42,784 bases of DNA from the NCBI RefSeq assembly GCF_017114945.1, contig NZ_JABXKQ010000184.1, positions 1 through 42,784 on the forward strand, in the 5' to 3' direction. Both the position numbers and the translations under genes were made by a program. The notes beneath the pieces were generated by a model, which was given only the letters and a program-made list of their open reading frames with translations, had not been told where the DNA came from and ran no database searches. Origin of the DNA: Nostoc sp. JL34 (lineage in GTDB: Bacteria > Cyanobacteriota > Cyanobacteriia > Cyanobacteriales > Nostocaceae). Shown here piece by piece: positions 8,656 to 16,392 of this stretch (positions within the stretch are counted from its first letter, which is position 1; each line of letters starts with the position of its first letter).

Positions 8656-9318
8656 CTAGAGGACACTAGCAGGAAGTGGGGGATTGGCGAGTTCTTCTTT
8701 CTCAAAAACTCGGTCGATCAGCCCGTATTCCTTCGCTTCATAAGGTGTCAGATATAACAGCCTATCCATGTCTTTAATAATTTTTTCTGGAGGCTGTCCA
8801 GTGGTGCGATGCAAAATGTCAACTAAGGCTCCTTTATTTACCAAAACTTCCCTGGCGCGAATTTGAATATCCGTTGCTTGACCTTGGGCGTAGCTCTTAG
8901 GCTGATGCAGGATAATCGAGGAGTGAGGCAAACTAGCGCGGCAACCTTTTGTACCAGCACTGAGTAGCATCGCTGCCATACCCATCGCGGAACCGACGCA
9001 GATGGTGTGGATAGGAGGCTTGATATATTTCATGGTGTCAAAGATAGCGAAGGCTTCGGTTTCAAAGCCAATGGGTTCGCCACTGTAACCGGAAGTGCCG
9101 GTGGAGTTGATATAGATTTTAATCGGTTTTTCGGGGTCGTCGGATTGCAAAAATAGCAATTCGGCCACGATTAATTCCGTGACAGCAGGCACCAGTGGCA
9201 TCCCAATATAGACGATTCGCTCCTTCAATAAGAGGGAAGGTAAATCTGGCGGTGGTGTCCGGTAAAAGTTATCGCCGTAATATGGGGCTTGAACAGCCTT
9301 AATTGGGGAAATGTCCAT
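8656..9318 (-). CDS. clpR: ClpR, ClpP-like subunit lacking catalytic residues
   Basis: A 220-residue ClpP homologue. The nucleophile position is Gly113 (CVGSAMGMAAML against CVGLAASMGSFL in the neighbour). The Asp position is also lost (DMDRLLYLT against DMDRDFFMS). His138 remains in ILHQP. An extra loop near 72-88 (STGTSGYSGEPIGFETEA) is typical of ClpR. It is the first gene of the clpR-clpP pair. The protein should occupy non-catalytic positions in the mixed Clp core and limit its proteolytic capacity. It is divergent from the VWA genes, with a 238-base shared promoter region. Confidence 0.95.
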   Translation of the reverse strand: MDISPIKAVQAPYYGDNFYRTPPPDLPSLLLKERIVYIGMPLVPAVTELIVAELLFLQSDDPEKPIKIYINSTGTSGYSGEPIGFETEAFAIFDTMKYIKPPIHTICVGSAMGMAAMLLSAGTKGCRASLPHSSIILHQPKSYAQGQATDIQIRAREVLVNKGALVDILHRTTGQPPEKIIKDMDRLLYLTPYEAKEYGLIDRVFEKEELANPPLPASVL

Positions 9319-9556
9319 AGCAACTGATCGCCTGAAACTATGCCGTTAACTGTAATACATCCTAGCGCGATGCACGCTTCCCTCAAGGTGCGGATTTCTC
9401 CCTAATGCTGAAGGTGGCTTTGCATCTGCCAATGCTTGGCTTCTAAGATATTCTGATTATATTAGTGTATTTATGTTGGATAAGTTTTCCGTAGAGCTAA
9501 AGTAGTGCTTTGAAGTTATTTATTAATATGTATATCCTGAATAGGGACTTTGAGTT

Positions 9557-10813
9557 ATGAAGGTTAGTTTGCAGCCTGCCTTGAATGATGGTAATTTGGA
9601 CGCAAATCAACTGAACAGTCAACGTCAGTTGGGAGTTTCGATTTCGGCGATCGCAGAGACTCAAGACCGCCATGTACCCCTGAATTTATGCTTAATTCTC
9701 GATCATAGTGGTTCGATGAACGGGCGATCGCTAGAAACGGTCAAAAAAGCAGCGATTCGTCTGGTAGATAGACTCAATCCTGGCGATCGCCTCAGTGTGG
9801 TAGTTTTTGATCACCGTGCCAAAGTCCTAGTACCCAGTCAAAGTATCGAAAATCCAGAGAAAATCAAACAGCAAATCAACCGCCTAGCCGCCGATGGTGG
9901 AACTGCGATTGATGAAGGACTGCGCTTGGGGATTGAGGAATTAGCGAAGGGGAAAAAAGATACTGTTTCCCAAGCCTTTTTGTTAACCGACGGGGAAAAT
10001 GAACACGGTGATAACAATCGCTGTTTGAAATTCGCCCAATTGGCTGCTAGCTATAATTTGACTTTGAATACTTTGGGATTTGGTGACAACTGGAACCAAG
10101 ATGTTTTAGAAAAAATTGCTGATGCTGGTTTAGGTACTTTATCTTATATTCAAAAACCCGAACAGGCAGTGGAAGAGTTTAATCGCCTGTTCAGTCGCAT
10201 TCAAACGGTGGGATTGACTAATGCTTATCTATTATTCTCCCTGATGCCCAATGTCAGGCTAGCGGAACTCAAACCTGTGGCCCAAGTTTCCCCAGACACA
10301 ATCGAGTTACCACTGCAACAAGAAGCTGATGGACGTTTCGCTGTGCGGCTGGGAGATTTAATGAAAGATGCGGAACGGGTAATCTTAGCTAATATTTATT
10401 TGGGACAATTGCCAACAGGTGAACAAGCGATCGCTAATGTGCAAGTCCGCTACGATGATCCATCTGCCAACAAAGTAGGTTTAGTTACACCAAATATCCC
10501 AGTTTATGCCCATGTAGTGAAAAATTACCAAGCAGACCCGAATCCCCAGGTGCAACAGTCGATTTTGGCATTAGCGAAGTATCGCCAAACCCAGTTAGCG
10601 GAAACGAAATTGCAACAGGGCGATCGCACTGGTGCGGCGACAATGCTACAAACAGCTGCGAAAACTGCTTTGCAAATGGGAGATACTGGGGCGGCGACGG
10701 TGTTGCAAACTTCTGCCACCCAGCTACAATCTGGTGGAGATTTATCTGAAAGCGATCGCAAGAAAACCAGAATTGTCTCCAAAACAGTTTTGCAAGATAC
10801 CCCTCCGCAATGA
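9557..10813 (+). CDS. von Willebrand factor A (VWA) domain protein, copy 1
   Basis: A 418-residue protein without signal peptide or membrane segment. The VWA domain covers ~40-215 and has a full metal-ion-dependent adhesion site: Asp49-x-Ser-x-Ser (ILDHSGSM), Thr in DGGTAIDEG, and Asp in LLTDGENEHG. The middle third is a beta-rich region (VGLTNAYLLFSLMPNVRLAEL, GQLPTGEQAIANVQVRY). The C-terminal ~85 residues are helical with two related units, GDRTGAATMLQTAAK and GDTGAATVLQTSAT. It overlaps the next paralogue by four bases (ATGA), so the two are co-translated. Such intracellular VWA proteins usually act in metal-dependent protein complexes; the role here is unknown. Confidence 0.9.
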   Translation: MKVSLQPALNDGNLDANQLNSQRQLGVSISAIAETQDRHVPLNLCLILDHSGSMNGRSLETVKKAAIRLVDRLNPGDRLSVVVFDHRAKVLVPSQSIENPEKIKQQINRLAADGGTAIDEGLRLGIEELAKGKKDTVSQAFLLTDGENEHGDNNRCLKFAQLAASYNLTLNTLGFGDNWNQDVLEKIADAGLGTLSYIQKPEQAVEEFNRLFSRIQTVGLTNAYLLFSLMPNVRLAELKPVAQVSPDTIELPLQQEADGRFAVRLGDLMKDAERVILANIYLGQLPTGEQAIANVQVRYDDPSANKVGLVTPNIPVYAHVVKNYQADPNPQVQQSILALAKYRQTQLAETKLQQGDRTGAATMLQTAAKTALQMGDTGAATVLQTSATQLQSGGDLSESDRKKTRIVSKTVLQDTPPQ

Positions 10814-12090
10814 AAGTTAAATTGCTCTCGGCGTTAAATGACAATAATGTTGATGTGGCTCAAACAAGTAGCCAACGTCAACTGGCAATGACGATTTTTG
10901 CTATCGCTGGTGAGTCTGACCAAAATCTGCCCCTTAACCTCTGCTTGATTTTGGATAGAAGTGGTTCCATGCATGGACAACCAATTAAAACGGTGATCCA
11001 GGCAGTGGAAGGATTAATCGATCGGTTGAAAGTAGGCGATCGCATCTCAGTTGTGGCTTTTTCCGGGACTGCGGAAGTCATTATCCCTAACCAAGCGCTC
11101 GAAGACCCCGAAAGCATCAAATCTCAAATTAAAAGCAAACTCAGCGCTAGCGGCGGTACTGTCATCGCTGAGGGTTTGGAACTGGGAATTACAGAACTGA
11201 TGAAGGGTACAAGAGGCGCTGTTTCCCAGGCGTTCTTATTAACGGATGGACATGGTGAAAGTGGTTTGCGAATTTGGAAGTGGGATATTGGGCGAGATGA
11301 CAACAAGCGCTGTCTTAAACTGGCGCAAAAGGCTGCCAAACTGAACCTAACTATCAACACTTTCGGATTTGGTAATAGCTGGAATCAGGATTTGTTAGAA
11401 AACATTGCCGATGTCGGTGGTGGGACTTTAGCTCATATTGAACATCCTGAACAAGCTGTAGAGCAATTTGGTCGGCTGTTTGGACGGATTCAATCGATTG
11501 GACTAACGAATGCCTACTTGCTGTTATCTCTAGTACCCAATGTCCGATTAGCGGAATTAAAACCCATTGCCCAAGTTGCCCCAGACACAATCGAGTTACC
11601 AGTGGAACCCGAAGCTGATGGTAGCTTTGCTGTGCGTTTGGGAGATTTGATGCAGGATGTAGAACGGGTAGTTTTGGCGAACATTTATCTGGGACAATTG
11701 CCAGAAGGTAAACAAGCGATCGCGCATCTACAAATCCGTTATGATGACCCGTTGGTTAACGAACAAGGTTTACTCTCGCCTCTCGTGCCAGTGTATGCAG
11801 ATGTTGTGCGGGCGTATCAACCGGACTCCAATCCCCAAGTGCAACAGTCCATTTTAGCATTAGCGAAGTATCGCCAAACTCAGTTAGCCGAGGCGAAATT
11901 GCAGCAAGGCGATCGCACTGGTGCAGCCACGATGCTGCAAACAGCAGCTAAAACCGCTTTACAAATTGGAGATAAAGGGGCTGCGACAGTGTTGCAAACT
12001 TCTGCCACTCGCTTGCAAGCTGGGGAAGAACTTTCGGAAGCAGACCTCAAGAAAACTAGGATTGTATCAAAGACTGTTTTACAAGAATAG
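10810..12090 (+). CDS. von Willebrand factor A (VWA) domain protein, copy 2
   Basis: A 426-residue tandem paralogue of the preceding gene, with the same order of parts: VWA domain with Asp49-x-Ser-x-Ser (ILDRSGSM), SGGTVIAEG and LLTDGHGESG, then the beta-rich middle and the helical C-terminus. It differs by an eight-residue insertion after the MIDAS Asp (GLRIWKWD). The ATG overlaps the upstream stop. The two proteins are close enough to be a recent duplication and may form hetero-oligomers. The last ~75 codons and the following ~90 bases are repeated almost identically about 1 kb downstream, after a toxin-antitoxin module. Confidence 0.9.
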   Translation: MKVKLLSALNDNNVDVAQTSSQRQLAMTIFAIAGESDQNLPLNLCLILDRSGSMHGQPIKTVIQAVEGLIDRLKVGDRISVVAFSGTAEVIIPNQALEDPESIKSQIKSKLSASGGTVIAEGLELGITELMKGTRGAVSQAFLLTDGHGESGLRIWKWDIGRDDNKRCLKLAQKAAKLNLTINTFGFGNSWNQDLLENIADVGGGTLAHIEHPEQAVEQFGRLFGRIQSIGLTNAYLLLSLVPNVRLAELKPIAQVAPDTIELPVEPEADGSFAVRLGDLMQDVERVVLANIYLGQLPEGKQAIAHLQIRYDDPLVNEQGLLSPLVPVYADVVRAYQPDSNPQVQQSILALAKYRQTQLAEAKLQQGDRTGAATMLQTAAKTALQIGDKGAATVLQTSATRLQAGEELSEADLKKTRIVSKTVLQE

Positions 12091-12178
12091 TAAAAATTCA
12101 GCCTTGCTCATCAACGGGATGAAAGTTTCGCGCCAAGGTGCAAAGCGAGAAAAAATATTTTATTCCTCAATTGAGCAA
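11863..12178 (+). repeat. Direct repeat, copy 1 (VWA gene 3' end)
   Basis: This 316-bp stretch recurs at 12918-13233 with a constant offset of 1055 bases. Positions 11905-12138 are identical in the two copies by eye (234 bases), and mismatches cluster at the two edges. It covers the last ~75 codons of the second VWA gene and ~90 bases beyond its stop. Confidence 0.93.
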
Positions 12179-12234
12179 CAAAGTAGTCGCATATTCCTAA
12201 CTTATTGATTAACAACCGCCGAAGAGTTTGACTT

Positions 12235-12435
12235 ATGCTAATCCAAAAGATTGTCCAAGAATTGCAAGATATCCCTGAAGACAAACTAGCAGAACTTTAT
12301 GACCTAATTCACTACTTTCGGCTAGGTTTAAGTCAAGAACGTACACAACCCCGCACCCCTGGTTTATTAAAAGGACAACTCAGCGATGCTTTCTTTGAAC
12401 CACTGCCAGAAGATGAACTCCAGCAATGGGAATGA
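12235..12435 (+). CDS. VapB-like/DUF2281-type antitoxin
   Basis: A 66-residue acidic protein: helix MLIQKIVQELQDIPEDKLAELYDLIHYFR, a linker with PRTPGLLKG, and the tail LSDAFFEPLPEDELQQWE. This matches the small antitoxins that precede PIN-domain toxins in cyanobacteria. Its TGA overlaps the ATG of the toxin gene in ATGA, so translation is coupled. It should bind and silence the toxin through its C-terminal tail and may repress its own promoter. The reading frame is intact although the partner toxin gene is interrupted. The module sits between two direct repeats of the VWA gene end. Confidence 0.85.
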   Translation: MLIQKIVQELQDIPEDKLAELYDLIHYFRLGLSQERTQPRTPGLLKGQLSDAFFEPLPEDELQQWE

Positions 12436-12916
12436 GCTACCTCATCGACACCCATATTCTGCTGTGGTGGCTCTTTGACGACCCAAAACTCCACACTGAC
12501 TGCCGAGACATCATTCGCAACCCAGATCATCGGATTATTGTCAGCAGTGCTTCTGCTTGGGAAATTGCCACTAAATACCGGATGGGTAAACTACCCGAAG
12601 CCAAACAACTCTTTGAGCAATATTCACAGATAAGCTAATGAGCATTTAAGTTGCATAAAACCAGGGATAAAGCCTTTACTACAAGCGAATCAGTCTGGAA
12701 AAATGAATGACGATTAGCTTATTGCATCAGGCTAAATTTATCGAACTTGCCATCACCACAGCCCATGCGCTCAGAGCAGGAAGCCTACCGATCGCCCACC
12801 GAGATCCCTTTGATCGCATGATCATGGCTCAGGCTGAACTCGAAAGTTTAGTTGTCATCACCTACGACAAAGCCTTCCAGACTGGACTGATTCAGGTAAT
12901 TCCCGACCTTAAGTAA
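12432..12916 (+). pseudogene. VapC-like PIN-domain toxin, split by an 87-bp insertion
   Basis: The first part (from ATG 12432) reads MSYLIDTHILLWWLFDDPKL and SSASAWEIATKYRMGKLPEA, giving the first acidic residues of a PIN ribonuclease. The second part (from 12722) reads LHQAKFIELAITTAHALRAG then HRDPFDRMIMAQAELES and ITYDKAF, giving the remaining acidic residues. Between them an insertion adds an in-frame TAA at 12636. Removing bases 12633-12721 joins CAG-ATA to TTG-CAT-CAG and restores a single frame of about 131 residues, normal for the family. The intact toxin would cleave RNA. As it stands, no complete PIN active site is encoded. Confidence 0.9.
12633..12719. mobile_element. 87-bp miniature element with TA duplication in the toxin gene
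   Basis: The element begins AGCTAAT and ends ATTAGCT, with the inverted match continuing imperfectly (CATT opposite AATG). It is flanked by TA at 12631-12632 and 12720-12721, the footprint of IS630/mariner-type transposition. It has no coding capacity. Clean removal with one TA restores the toxin frame, which supports the boundaries. Confidence 0.82.
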
Positions 12917-12917
12917 A

Positions 12918-13145
12918 GCAAAGTATCGGCAAATCTAGTTAGCCGAGGCGAAATTGAAACAAGGCGATCGCACTGGTGCAGCCACGATGCTGCAAACAGC
13001 AGCTAAAACCGCTTTACAAATTGGAGATAAAGGGGCTGCGACAGTGTTGCAAACTTCTGCCACTCGCTTGCAAGCTGGGGAAGAACTTTCGGAAGCAGAC
13101 CTCAAGAAAACTAGGATTGTATCAAAGACTGTTTTACAAGAATAG
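12918..13145 (+). pseudogene. C-terminal remnant of a third VWA-protein copy
   Basis: From 12960 to the stop at 13145 this is identical to the end of the second VWA gene, encoding GDRTGAATMLQTAAKTALQ onward for about 60 residues. There is no VWA domain and no start of its own. It begins just after the toxin stop codon. It is either the leftover of a third tandem VWA gene or a duplication made when the toxin-antitoxin module arrived. Confidence 0.88.
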
Positions 13146-13233
13146 TAAAAATTCAGCCTTGCTCATCAACGGGATGAAAGTTTCGCGCCAAGGCGCAAAG
13201 CGAGAAAAAATATTTTATTCACCAATTGAGCAA
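12918..13233 (+). repeat. Direct repeat, copy 2
   Basis: This is the second copy of the 316-bp segment at 11863-12178, in the same orientation. The spacer between the copies (12179-12917) is the toxin-antitoxin module. Recombination between the copies would delete 1055 bases including that module. Confidence 0.93.
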
Positions 13234-13275
13234 GAAAGAAAGTAAGAAAGCCTGCGTGTAATAAAACTGTAAAAT

Positions 13276-13298
13276 CGATGTCTACGACGGGCTACGCT
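13276..13298. repeat. Short dispersed repeat (GTCTACGACGGGCTACGC type)
   Basis: It is related, in inverted orientation, to the sequence at 30101-30127 (GCGTAGGCGTAGCCCGCCGC), and more loosely to the piece near 31506-31525. This is a common short interspersed repeat of Nostoc-like genomes. No function is inferred. Confidence 0.6.
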
Positions 13299-13423
13299 CT
13301 TAAATAAACTATAGTAATCGCCTTTGATTATGAGCCTCCTACTTTCTGAATTTTTCAATAGCTATTAGAGTAGGCAAAGTGCCACTATAACGGTTTCTAA
13401 TAATTAAATATCAACCGAATATG

Positions 13424-13551
13424 ATATTCAGTTCGGGTAAAGACTTATCATTTAGACCGCAGGGGTGCAGGGGGCAGGGAGCAGGGAGAAAGAGGTTTTC
13501 CTGATTTTTGCACGGATGCGGTAATCATAAGTAATTAACCGGACTTGATAT
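13424..13551. mobile_element. MITE-like repeat family, copy 1 (degenerate left end)
   Basis: It shares its order of blocks with elements at 21255-21382 and 29884-30004: AGACTTATCATT, a G-rich core with CAGGGGGCAGG, AAGAGG-TTTCCTG, TTTTTGCAC-GATGCGG, TAATTA, and a closing CCGGACTTGATAT. The left terminus has drifted. The right end touches the stop codon of the secreted esterase-like gene. Confidence 0.8.
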
Positions 13552-14933
13552 CAATCTTCTCCTTTGATATCCTGGGGCACGAAACCTGGTAGGTCAGTAG
13601 TGTCAACAGCGAAGACGAAAAATTTGTTTGGGTTGTCAATACCCGGCGCTATAGTACCAACGAAGTCGTTGTCATTAGCGATAAATAACGTATGCTTTTT
13701 CACACGGTTAATAACGACATCTTCTCCGAAGGCTAAACCTTCAAGCTTGGCTGGAATCTCCTCTTCTTTGATGCCGTTTTGAGTTAGCGCAGTCACGACA
13801 TCAAGGAACAAGGTCTTGCTGACCGCCTTGCCTGCAAGGTTGCTTTCCCCGGTGACATTGCTTACTTCTTGAGCATTCGTCAGATCGATCCGATAGATTT
13901 TCTTGAAGGCAGCTTTGGAGCCATCGCCAAACCCCTTGCCATCGCGTTCATCTACTAAGAATTCGCGATCGCTGATTGCCAAAATCTCGCTGACGGTGGG
14001 ATATTTTGGTTTAGCTAAGGTGCCAATATTATCTAGCTGATAAGCGTATTCCTGGGTGGCACCTGTTTCTATGTCAATCTTGACGATTCTGGTGTAAGCA
14101 CCATTAGTGCCACCGTCTTGGAGCAGTGGACTTTGCAAAATACCAACCAGAGTCTTACCGTTGGGAGTAATTGCAAGTCCTTCCATACCTTTGTTCGCAA
14201 CCCGACCGGATGTATTATCACTGATTTCTGTATCACTAACGGGACTTAAGTTACTGACTGCAAACTTGCTAGGTAGGTTAAAGACCCTAATCCGCTTACC
14301 TGTATTGCGGTTAAATTGATATACATAAGGCCCATATTCATCAGAGATAAATATCTGCTTGCCATTGTTGGACACACGCACGCCTTCAGGATCGAAACGG
14401 GCATTGTTGGGATATGTGGAGATTTGGGTGGGGTTGAAGTTGTCTGAGCGTCCAGTGAAATAGTTTTTATTCTTGGTATTCAAAGCTGGGACACCACTGC
14501 CTATCCCCAATCCCGCACCATTCCCGTAGTAAAGAGGCTCATTGCTGAATAGCAGAGTCGTGTCAATTAAGGAAGGGGTAAGCGTGAAAGGCAACGCAGA
14601 ACCAAGCTTGCTTGGTGAGAGTTTCACTTTGATAGTTTGGAAGCGGTTGATATAGGATGCTGTGTCACTGACAGCGCTGTTGTATGACACGGCATTTGGG
14701 CCTCGGTCTGGGATAGCGATAAAGGTGTTACACCCAGCGTAGGCTAATCCCGACCCTAGACCACCCAAGAGGTTTCCCGAAACACCGTTTTCAAGGGGAG
14801 CAGATGTTTTGTTGGAGCGATCGCTAACCTTACCATCTAGGCTTCCAATAGCAATCAATTTAACCTCTGCGTTGGCAGCAGGAGCCACAGCAAATAACGC
14901 CAACAAGGACAAAATAAGACTTTTGTTGAGCAT
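13551..14933 (-). CDS. Secreted esterase-like/phytase-like beta-propeller protein
   Basis: About 460 residues. From the ATG at 14933 the protein opens with a clean signal peptide (MLNKSLILSLLALFAVAPAANA, then EVKL). An in-frame ATG at 15005 would put 24 poorly fitting residues before it, so the inner start is preferred. The mature part matches the phytase-like esterase family (PF13449 type): IPDRGPNAVSY, ARFDPEGVRVSNNGKQIFISDEYGPYVYQF, NKGMEGLAITPNGKTLVGI, LVDERDGKGFGDGSKA and LFIANDNDFVG. It should be periplasmic or extracellular and could hydrolyse phosphate esters. No transporter or phosphate-regulon gene is next to it. A repeat element abuts the 3' end. Confidence 0.85.
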   Translation of the reverse strand: MLNKSLILSLLALFAVAPAANAEVKLIAIGSLDGKVSDRSNKTSAPLENGVSGNLLGGLGSGLAYAGCNTFIAIPDRGPNAVSYNSAVSDTASYINRFQTIKVKLSPSKLGSALPFTLTPSLIDTTLLFSNEPLYYGNGAGLGIGSGVPALNTKNKNYFTGRSDNFNPTQISTYPNNARFDPEGVRVSNNGKQIFISDEYGPYVYQFNRNTGKRIRVFNLPSKFAVSNLSPVSDTEISDNTSGRVANKGMEGLAITPNGKTLVGILQSPLLQDGGTNGAYTRIVKIDIETGATQEYAYQLDNIGTLAKPKYPTVSEILAISDREFLVDERDGKGFGDGSKAAFKKIYRIDLTNAQEVSNVTGESNLAGKAVSKTLFLDVVTALTQNGIKEEEIPAKLEGLAFGEDVVINRVKKHTLFIANDNDFVGTIAPGIDNPNKFFVFAVDTTDLPGFVPQDIKGED

Positions 14934-15327
14934 AATCAGTTGTATTATGAAGAGACAGTATTTATTGAAGAATATTGTCAGTTTTTTTACTTTGTTAGTA
15001 TCCATGCCTAATAGTTAACCCAAAATTAACTTAAGATTAAGCAAAGATTATAAAGTCCATCTAAAAACCCTAAGCAGCAATATTCTCAATCTGCTAGCGA
15101 CAGACAAAGAACAACTACGTTGTTATGTAGCAATCCGAATTGAATTGTTAGAAAACCCATAGATAGGTTTGACATCAAATTGTTAGTACTATTGGCTTGT
15201 TCCTGAAAATAAAGGTAATATCAATCAAAGAAATTAAAGTTTAGCCTCCACCTTATATTATGTAATATTATTGTATTCCTGTCTGCATACACTCTTTAAA
15301 TCATTGGATTATAAAAGTAAGCATCAA
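14934..15327. other. AT-rich intergenic region, divergent promoters presumed
   Basis: This separates the minus-strand esterase-like gene from the plus-strand YaeR-type gene. I see no reading frame, repeat or hairpin that I would defend. The VOC frame can be extended back to 15271, but the extension is not conserved-looking. Confidence 0.5.
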
Positions 15328-15714
15328 ATGAAAATTACTGATATTCATCATATAGCTATTATTTGTTCTGACTACGAGCGCTCAAAAACTTTTTATGTAG
15401 AAATTTTAGGCTTTTCGATTATTCAAGAGACTTTTCGCGCCGAAAGAAATTCTTATAAATTAGATTTACGAGTTGGAGAAAATGCTCAAATAGAGCTATT
15501 TTCTTTCCCAAATCCTCCAGAACGGCCTAGTAAACCAGAGTCTTGTGGTTTAAGACATCTTGCTTTTAAAGTTGATGATGTAGAAGAAACTGTTTTTTAT
15601 TTAAAATCAAAAGGTCTAGAAGTAGAAAATATCAGAGTTGATGAAATTACGGGTAAGAAATTTACTTTCTTTAAAGACCCTGATAATTTGCCATTAGAGA
15701 TTTATGAACATTAA
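15328..15714 (+). CDS. gloA2: VOC-family metalloprotein, YaeR/GloA2 type
   Basis: A 128-residue glyoxalase-I-like protein. From the ATG at 15328 it begins MKITDIHHIAIICSDYERSK and continues through FYVEILGF, IELFSFPNPPERPSKPE, CGLRHLAFKVDDVEET, RVDEITGKKFTFFKDPD and LPLEIYEH. This is very close to Escherichia coli YaeR as I remember it. The His and Glu residues at the vicinal-oxygen-chelate positions are present, so a metal should bind. The true reaction of the YaeR group is not established. The upstream in-frame extension to 15271 adds 19 unlikely residues. The gene is AT-rich, lacks HIP1 octamers, and is followed after nine bases by an acetyltransferase gene. Confidence 0.88.
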   Translation: MKITDIHHIAIICSDYERSKTFYVEILGFSIIQETFRAERNSYKLDLRVGENAQIELFSFPNPPERPSKPESCGLRHLAFKVDDVEETVFYLKSKGLEVENIRVDEITGKKFTFFKDPDNLPLEIYEH

Positions 15715-15723
15715 GGATTCAGT

Positions 15724-16185
15724 ATGATCATTAGAGAATATAAACTGTCTGATACTAAGGCAATCATGAAACTATTTTACAATACAATTCATGAAATCAA
15801 TATTTGCGATTACACTCAAGAACAAGTCGATGCTTGGGCACCGGAAAGTATGGATTATGAAGTTTGGCAGAAAAGATTACAAGCCAAGCTTCCCTACATT
15901 GTAGAAAATAATGATGAGATAGTTGGGTTTGGAGAATTAGAACCTGATGGTCACATTGATTGTTTTTATTGTCATAGTAAATACCAAAGAAAGGGTATTG
16001 GCTCAAAACTCTTAAGTCATATAGAAGATACTGCAAAACTAGAAGGAATTAAATGGCTATATACAGAAGCGAGTATTACTGCGAAGCCATTTTTTGAAAA
16101 CAAGGGATTTAGCGTAGTCAGAGAACAGCAAGTAGAACTGCGGGGAATTTGGTTTCAAAACTATGTAATGGAAAAATATCTGTGA
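15724..16185 (+). CDS. GNAT-family N-acetyltransferase
   Basis: A 153-residue GCN5-related acetyltransferase. The opening MIIREYKLSDTKAIMKLFYNTI is the usual N-terminal strand-helix. The acetyl-CoA loop is CHSKYQRKGIGSKLLSHIE (Q/RxxGxG/A motif), and FFENKGFSVVREQQVE is the typical C-terminal strand pair. It should acetylate an amine on a small molecule or protein; the substrate is unknown. It forms a likely two-gene unit with the YaeR-type gene, and both share a low-GC style unlike flanking genes, which hints at acquisition by transfer. Its TGA overlaps the GTG of a short remnant frame. Confidence 0.9.
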   Translation: MIIREYKLSDTKAIMKLFYNTIHEINICDYTQEQVDAWAPESMDYEVWQKRLQAKLPYIVENNDEIVGFGELEPDGHIDCFYCHSKYQRKGIGSKLLSHIEDTAKLEGIKWLYTEASITAKPFFENKGFSVVREQQVELRGIWFQNYVMEKYL

Positions 16186-16328
16186 ATTTTGACAATATCT
16201 ACAAAGTCTTAGCTGAAAACTTCTCTAGTGACTTCGCCACTTGGTTATTAGGCGAACCCATTACTTTAACCAAATTAAGTCCAAAAGCGTTATCTCTCGA
16301 AAACATTCGCGCTGATGAATCCAAATAA
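16182..16328 (+). pseudogene. N-terminal remnant of an Rpn/DUF4351-type nuclease
   Basis: This is a 48-codon frame from a GTG overlapping the acetyltransferase stop. It reads VNFDNIYKVLAENFSSDFA then TWLLGEPITLTKLSPKALS and LENIRAD. This corresponds to the opening of the cyanobacterial Rpn-family (recombination-promoting nuclease, PD-(D/E)XK) proteins, which usually continue with their catalytic core right after the ENIRAD-like segment. Here it ends in TAA and no continuation is seen downstream, so only the first ~45 residues survive. Identification is from remembered family sequences. Confidence 0.7.
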
Positions 16329-16392
16329 ATAATCGGTGCAGTCAACCTACACCGATCGCACAATTTAACTCTAATTGCACCAGACATTTTCC

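Noticed and set aside
10485..10844. Antisense frames at the end of the first VWA gene
   Set aside because: They are opposite a strongly supported gene and have no motif of their own.
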